From Chionis minor (Eukaryota > Chordata > Aves > Charadriiformes > Chionididae), in assembly GCA_013398295.1 (NCBI GenBank), contig VZSF01001206.1, positions 62,001-126,000 on the forward strand: a stretch of DNA of 64,000 bases, in the 5' to 3' direction. The notes below the pieces were generated by a model, which did no database searches, was not told where the DNA came from, and was given only the letters and a program-made list of their open reading frames with translations. Positions 58,563 through 64,000 of the stretch are shown here, piece after piece. Positions within the stretch are counted from its first letter, which is position 1. Each line of letters opens with the position of its first letter. Both the position numbers and the translations under genes were made by a program.

Positions 58563-59478
58563 AGAATCACAGAATCACAGAATCACTTAGGTTGGAAGAG
58601 ATCTTTAAGATTATCAAATCTAACCATAAAGGTAACACTATCAAAACCGCCCCTAAACCATGCCTCTCAGCACCACATCTACCCGAATTTTAAATACCAC
58701 CAGGGATGGTCATTCCACCACTCCCCTGGGCAGCCTGTTGCAATGCTTGACAACCCTTTCCATGAAGGATTTTTTTCCTAATATCCAGCCTAAACCTCCT
58801 CTGGTGCAACTTGAGGCCATTTCCTCTTGTCCTATCGCTTGTTACTTGGGAAAAGAGACTGACCCCCACGTCTCTACAACCACCTTTCAGGTAGTCATAC
58901 AGAGTGATAAGGCCTCCCCTAAGCCTCCTTTTTTCCAGGCTGAACAATCCTAATTCTCTCAGCCGTGCCTCATAAGACTTCTTCTCTAGACTCCTCACCA
59001 GCTTTGTTGCCCTTCTCTGGAACACGCTCCAGTACTTCAATGTCCCTCCTATAATGCAGCGCCCAAAACTGAACACAATACTCAAGCTGCAGCCTCACCA
59101 GTGCTGAGAACAGGGCCACGATCACTTCCCTACTCCTGCTGGCCACACTATTCTTGATACAGGCCAAGATGTTATTGGCCTTCTTGGCCACCTGGACACA
59201 CTGCTGGCTCATGTTCAGCTGACTGTCCACCAGGACTCCCAGGACCTTTTCTTCCAGTCTGCTTTCCAGCCACTCTTTTTCAAGCCTGTGGTGCTGCATG
59301 GGGTTGTTGTGACTCAAGTGCAGGACCCAGCACTTGACCTTGTTGAAATTCATACAATTGGTTTTAGTCCATTGATCCAGTCTATCCAGATCTCTCTGCA
59401 GAGCCTTCCTACCCTCAAGCAGATCTACACTGCTGCCCAACTTGGTGTTGTCTGCAAACTTACTGAGGGTGCACTCAA
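58563..59478 (-). mobile_element. CR1-7: minus-strand CR1, 5'-truncated
   Basis: The plus strand opens with three AGAATCAC units (ATTCTGTG on the sense strand) and TTAGGTTGGAAGAGATC. It runs backwards through the 3' region (GGCAGCCTGTTGCAATGCTTGAC) and the ORF2 C-terminus to TACTGAGGGTGCACTCAA at 59461-59478, where homology ends just upstream of the FADD box. About 0.9 kb. It is one of the better-preserved copies and lies head-to-head with CR1-8, 200 bp away. Confidence 0.93.
58970..59478 (-). pseudogene. CR1-7 ORF2 C-terminal remnant, open for about 170 codons
   Basis: One uninterrupted minus-strand frame covers [16 protein letters not shown] (FADD changed to FADN), then [80 protein letters not shown] and [20 protein letters not shown]. 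This is the palm-to-thumb and C-terminal part of CR1 reverse transcriptase. The frame stays open upstream into non-CR1 DNA to 59686, which is chance. A 5'-truncated copy was never able to make a full enzyme. Confidence 0.88.
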
Positions 59479-59677
59479 AGCTGTACTTAAATAAACTGGC
59501 AAGAAGTGTATTTAATAATTTCCAATTTGTACACATGCTCACAAAACCCACCCTTGGCAAAATAGTTGGATAGCAGCTGTAGGGAATGGGTGAGTGACAG
59601 TGTAACAGTGTGCACAAATGAGACATCTTTGAAAGCTTGTGATGATCAGAAGATATTCCTGAGGTCTGAAAAAAAGG
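59479..59677. other. Spacer between CR1-7 and CR1-8
   Basis: 200 bp of unrecognised sequence between the 5' ends of two divergently oriented CR1 copies. Confidence 0.5.
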
Positions 59678-60597
59678 CAATCTCACTCCGTCTTCAAGAA
59701 GGGCAAGAAGGAAGACCCAGGAAACTACAGGCCAGTCAGCCTCCCTTTGACTCCGGGAAGGTGATGGAGCAAATAGTCCTGGAAACTGTTCCTAAACGTA
59801 TTGACAAGAAGGTGATTAGGAGTATTCAGCACGGATAATGGAATATCATTCCTGACCAACCTGACAGCCTTCTACAATGAAATCAGTATTTTGATGGGTG
59901 ACCGTAGAGAAGCCAAAGTCCTGTATTTAGCAAAGTTTTCAGCACTATCTATCACAACATCGTCATTCACAAACTGATGAAATATGAACGAGATAAGTGC
60001 ACAGTGATGTGGACTTAATACTAGCTGAGCTGCTGGGCTCAAAAGGTTATGGTCAGAGGCAGGAAGTCCAGCTGTAGGTCATTTACTGGTTGTCGACCCA
60101 AGGAATCGAAACTGGTTTCAATACAATTTAACCTCTTCAGTAATGACCTGGATGACAGGACAGAGTGCACCCTCAACAAGTTTGCAGATGCTACAAAACT
60201 GGGAGGAGTGATCAATAGACCAGATGGCCATACAACCACCTAGAGGGACCTCAGCTGGCTGGAGAAATGAGCCAAAAAGAACCTCATGAAGTTCAACAAT
60301 GGGGATTGCAATGTCCTCCACCTGGGGAGGAATAACCCCAAACACCAGTCCAGGTTGGGGGCCAAATGGTTGGAAAGCAGGTCCAGGTGTCCTGGAGCGA
60401 GCATGGACACGAGCAAGCAGTGTGCCTTCATGCCAAAAAAGACCAGCTGTTTCCTGGGCTGCATTAGGAAGATCGTTGCCAGACAATCAGAGGAAATTGT
60501 CTTTGCCTTCTCATTAGCGCTGATGAGACCACATCTGGAGTACTGTGTCCAGTTCTGGGCTCCCCAGCACAAGAAATACATGGATGTACTGAACTGA
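59678..60597 (+). pseudogene. CR1-8 ORF2 remnant (reverse transcriptase)
   Basis: Pieces in different frames: [20 protein letters not shown] near 59755; a degenerate block A near 59920-59960 in which YLDFSKAF has changed (VLYLAKFSALSI); FNLFSNDLDDRTECTLNKFA followed by DATKLGG near 60121-60205 (FADD changed to FADA); EKNLMKFNNGDCNVLHLGRN near 60280-60330; and [20 protein letters not shown] near 60510-60570. The reading order is that of a CR1 reverse transcriptase; the catalytic Asp pair is broken and stops are frequent. Confidence 0.85.
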
Positions 60598-60985
60598 GCC
60601 CAACAAAGGGCCACAGAGATGATTAAGGCACTGGAGTACCTGTCATGTGAGGAGTGGCTGAGAGAGCTACTCAGCCAGGAGAACAGAAGGCTCAGGGAGA
60701 TGTATATAAATAATAGCGAGATGGAGTAGAGAAGATGGAGCCAGACTCTTCTCTATGGTGCCCTGTGACAGAATTAAAATTGAAACACTGGAAACTCCAC
60801 CTGAACAAAAGAAAAAAAGCTTTTTAACTGTGAGGTGGATTGCTGGAACTGGTTGCCCAGAGAAGCTGTGGAGTCTCCATCTGTGGAAATATTCAAATCC
60901 CGACTGTGGTCCAGCTTTGAGCAGAGGTTTAGATTACGGAAATCTCTAGTGGTCCCTCCTAACCTCAATTATTCAATAATTTTTC
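59678..60985 (+). mobile_element. CR1-8: plus-strand CR1, strongly decayed
   Basis: Starts in the ORF2 linker (CACTCCGTCTTCAAGAAGGG near 59685) and runs to the 3' end (GTGGTCCCTCCTAACCTCAA near 60950-60969, then ATTATTCAATAAT replacing the octamer tail). About 1.3 kb, 5'-truncated. Many substitutions, stops and small indels (for example block A reads with a stop, block B is partly deleted near 60090-60125). Confidence 0.9.
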
Positions 60986-62071
60986 AAAAATTAGTTCTTC
61001 TTCTTCATCAATGCTACTGAAAAATGTTATGCTATTCTACGACAGCAGAGGTCTACTGATATCCACCAAATTAACCTGTTGAACCTTACTCTGAAGTCAC
61101 ACATTTCCAGCAATGTTATTCCCAAATATCTGCTCCCATGTTTAGTGTTTTCCAAAAGCAGTCATTGAGGAGACATTAACTGTTCTTGTTTGAGTTTAAA
61201 TAAAGAATTGTTGCTGTAGTCAGATGATGTGAAAGTTATGCAACTCATTTGTACCTAGGGATGATGCAATTTATTTTTGGCTGTTTGTCTTCCAAAAAAT
61301 TGCAAATTAGAACTGTATAAATAATTGTGTTTACTGCCAACAGTGACATTAACTCGAGGAGAAATCGACTCAGGAAGAAGGAACTTACATGGGAAGACTC
61401 TTAAAGAGAACGGCATTGTGAGAGACAAAACTTACAGTGAGACAATCAATAAATTAGTTACTGGAAATGGTGAGTGAATTTGCTCTCCAAAAAAATATTA
61501 AGGAACAAAGGAGATATAAGCAGAGCGTTTTGTTATCTGAAAGATGACAATATTAAACAAGGTAGAGATTCAACTTTTCATTGTCCAGCACAACCCAAAA
61601 ATTTGCAGAGCTGTCCTTCACCAAGCAGAAAGGGCTAGTTTGATCCCAAACACCATTTGGAGAGAGATATCACCCAACAGGAAGTGCTAACCAAACTTCC
61701 TTAGTCAGGTTGCAGGACAGAAAGAAAACAGTGTATGAGTCAGGGAACTCTACACTTTGACAGATACACGTATAAATGAATGGTTGAAATAGAGTGCAAG
61801 AGAGAAGCTGAGATAAGTGGCAGTCTGAGATAAGGTCCTGAAACGTATGTATCACCTGTTTTACGTACTTGTTCTCCCAATACATTGCCTAAAGTAATAC
61901 AACCACCGATTGCCTGTAATGTTTTCTCTCCCTTTGTCCCCTCATAGTTGTGTAATCTCAGTTTCACTTGGCTTTGCTTAGCAACAAAAGCTATTAGAGA
62001 ACTACACTTATTTAAAAGCAATGCCTTATTGATATGATAAGCTTTTATGTATTTTGAACATTGTTATCAAT
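60986..62071. other. Unrecognised DNA between CR1-8 and CR1-9
   Basis: About 1.1 kb of AT-rich sequence with no recognised repeat or gene; minus-strand frames of 71 and 93 codons (61670-61885, 61740-62021) overlap each other and are unsupported. Confidence 0.5.
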
Positions 62072-62608
62072 GAAGTATCCCACCTGGAATACTGCATCCA
62101 GCTCTGGAGCCCTCAGAACAGGAAAGACAAGGACCTGTTGGGGCAGGTCCAGAGGAGGGCCCTGAAAATGACGAGAGGGCTGGAGAACCTCTCCTATGAG
62201 GACAGGCTGAGAGAGTTGGGGTTGTTTAGTCTGGAGAAGAGAATGATCTGGGGAGACCTTACTGTGGCATTTCAGTACTTAAAGGGGGCTTATAAGAAAG
62301 ACGAGGACAGATTTTTAGCAGGACCTGTTGTGATAGGACAAGAAGCAAGGGGTTTAAACTAAAAGAGTGAAGATTTAAACTGGATATAAGGAAGAATTGT
62401 CTTAGAATGAGGGTCGTGAAACACTGGCACAGGTTATCCAGACAGGTGGTAGATGCGCCATCCCTGGAAACATTCAAGGTCAGGTTGGAGGGGGCTCTGA
62501 GCAAGTTGATCTAATTGAAGATGTCTCTGCTTATTGCAGGGGGGTTGGACTAGATGACCTTCGAAGGTCCCTTCCAACTAAAACTATGCTATGATTCTAT
62601 GATTCTAA
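62072..62608 (+). mobile_element. CR1-9: plus-strand CR1 3' end with octamer tail
   Basis: Starts in the ORF2 C-terminal segment (CACCTGGAATACTGCATCCAG; peptide HLEYCIQLWSPQNRKDKDLL), continues through [20 protein letters not shown] and the 3' region (GGTTGGACTAGATGACC, then AAGGTCCCTTCCAAC) and ends in TATGCTATGATTCTATGATTCTA. About 540 bp. One frame is open for 102 codons (62054-62362) and covers this C-terminal part. Of the copies here it has one of the cleanest 3' ends; subfamily similar to CR1-1, not CR1-4. Confidence 0.93.
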
Positions 62609-64000
62609 GTATGGAAAAGCAAAACATTTATACATATTGTTATAATGTATCAATTTCTAATTATGCTTTTTATTTTTTCACATGTTTTTTAATATTACCT
62701 GAGGTGAATTTTGATCCTTAGATATATTGCTACGGCAAACAAATTGCAAAACAACACAGAAAAGTCCATGAGATTCATTTCTCAGTAACAAAATAGCTTT
62801 GGCTTAACTTCTGGACTCCCAACACCATCCTCACATCGTGCTTACCTTCTGCAATGACACTTGCTGATGCTTGGAAAAAGTCGTGATTATGCCTAACATG
62901 ACAGGTAGAATAATGTCCAGAACTGACAAAGAACCTAGATATACCTGGTGAGTTTCCATTTCCTCTTCTCCAGCAGTGAGGTTGAATAATGGTTTGGTGA
63001 AGGAAAAAGAAAGAAAACAAATAGAAGAAGGTTTTGCTCATTGCCTTTGTAGACTACATGACAATCCAAGTAAATACTTGGTTTACCCTTGTCTGAGATT
63101 ATTTATCATAATATATAATATATTATGTTATAATGTATATGATCTGTGCTACCACTTATAAAATAAATGTTATTACAGTCCCTTTCATACAATTTTGTTC
63201 ATTAATTTGGTGCTTTTCCAAGTGCACTCATGTCTTATCTTCTTAGTTTATTAAAGCCAAGTAAAATTGGATCATGACCTTAGAGTAAGAATAAACAAGA
63301 AAACATAACTAATTAACATTAAAAACAAAACATCAAATTGACATTTTGGAATTTCATAATAAAATGTGACTAATTCACATATGTATAATCAGATCAATTA
63401 AAATTCATTCACAATTCATTCACACTCAAGACTGGCTGACATCAGGGACTATATATTGATAAATCCTGGTCAGACCCTCTTGGGTTCTGAGTCATCAGGG
63501 ACCCATCCTCAAGCAAATTCAGCCTTCTGCCAGCTTTTGTATGTAGTGAATGACTGTAGACAAAATAAACTTTATAAAGAACTTTTCATTCATAAAAGCT
63601 AACATAGCTTCTATTTTTCTTTTTTTTTAAATTAAAGAAGTTTGGGTTTTTTTTTTTGAGATCAGAGAGATATGGATAGTATCAACCTTGATCAAATGAA
63701 TATGCTATATATTCAGAGAGCAATTGTGTAGCATTTAATGGGAATGGCTTTGCATTTGCATTAGAAACTCGGTTATCAATACAGGGAGCATGAATTCACT
63801 GAAGTGCAGTGCTCAGGGAAGGACTGGACACAGCCCACTGAAACAGTGCATGAAACGTTGTCTGTACCCAATCTGCTCCCAAGGCTTCCTTTACTAGTCA
63901 CTGTCAGAACAAGGACTCAGGGCTGCATAGATGTTTGGCCTGAGTGACTGTAGACAACCTAATATTCCTAGCCTTTCTCAGTGAAGTCATTGAAGAACAA
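62609..64000. other. Unrecognised AT-rich DNA, no supported gene
   Basis: No gene or mobile element recognised. A T-rich tract lies around 63641-63657 and a 12-bp perfect palindrome (ATAATATATTAT) at 63115-63126. Confidence 0.55.

Noticed and set aside
58970..59686. Longest open frame in the window (238 codons, minus strand) as a host gene
   Set aside because: Its downstream 170 codons are clearly CR1-7 reverse transcriptase and the first 70 are unrelated sequence before the element; no promoter, splice sites or independent conservation are visible.
63115..63126. ATAATATATTAT palindrome
   Set aside because: Simple AT-rich palindrome in an AT-rich area; not informative.
1..64000. tRNA, rRNA, bacterial operon or phage content
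   Set aside because: No cloverleaf-like or rRNA-like sequence seen by eye, and coding density, repeat content and composition are those of a vertebrate genome. A covariance-model scan was not possible here, so small RNA genes cannot be fully excluded.

Overview
The window looks like a stretch of bird nuclear genome, most likely a neoavian (non-galliform) bird. Three things point there: about ten CR1 LINE copies whose 3' ends carry the typical avian octamer tail (ATTCTATG or ATTCTGTG repeats), several solo LTRs of an avian endogenous-retrovirus type that end in GGTTTAACC-like termini, and an AT-rich background with scattered microsatellites. I find no supportable host protein-coding gene, rRNA, tRNA, CRISPR array, promoter or operon. 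The window is best read as intergenic or deep intronic gene desert. The only recognisable coding sequence is decayed CR1 ORF2 (endonuclease and reverse transcriptase).

Layout. 1-569: unique AT-rich DNA. 570-2862: long minus-strand CR1 (CR1-1), split by a plus-strand CR1 at 1426-1764. 2863-25896: about 23 kb almost free of recognisable mobile elements, except a very old LINE reverse-transcriptase relic at about 21470-21930. 25897-27262: minus-strand CR1 (CR1-2) that has lost its 3' end. 27263-44000: mostly unique, with a possible LTR at about 31980-32480, a clean solo LTR at 35321-35923 (LTR-A) flanked by the 5-bp duplication ATCAT, an A/C-only tract at 42618-42769 and a C-run tract at 43450-43473. 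44005-44300: possible ancient LINE relic. 44390-44915: probable LTR. 46654-46874: short CR1 3' end next to an undetermined base. 47350-47408: degraded CR1 tail. 47970-49112: CR1-4. 50270-51495: an old LTR (LTR-C) interrupted by CR1-5. 54626-55215: solo LTR-B. 55840-60985: three CR1 copies in +, -, + order. 62072-62608: CR1-9. The rest is unrecognised.

How the parts relate. Nothing here works together as a pathway; the content is a layered record of retrotransposition. Nested insertions give a relative order: CR1-1 was hit by a CR1 of the same subfamily as CR1-4, and LTR-C was hit by CR1-5. All six CR1 copies that still cover the reverse-transcriptase FADD box have lost at least one of its two catalytic aspartates, so none can be active. 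I did not find an undescribed biological system. The most interesting observations are the nested insertions with readable target duplications, the short-homology deletion in CR1-5, the ancient LINE relic, and the strand-asymmetric and G4-prone tracts.
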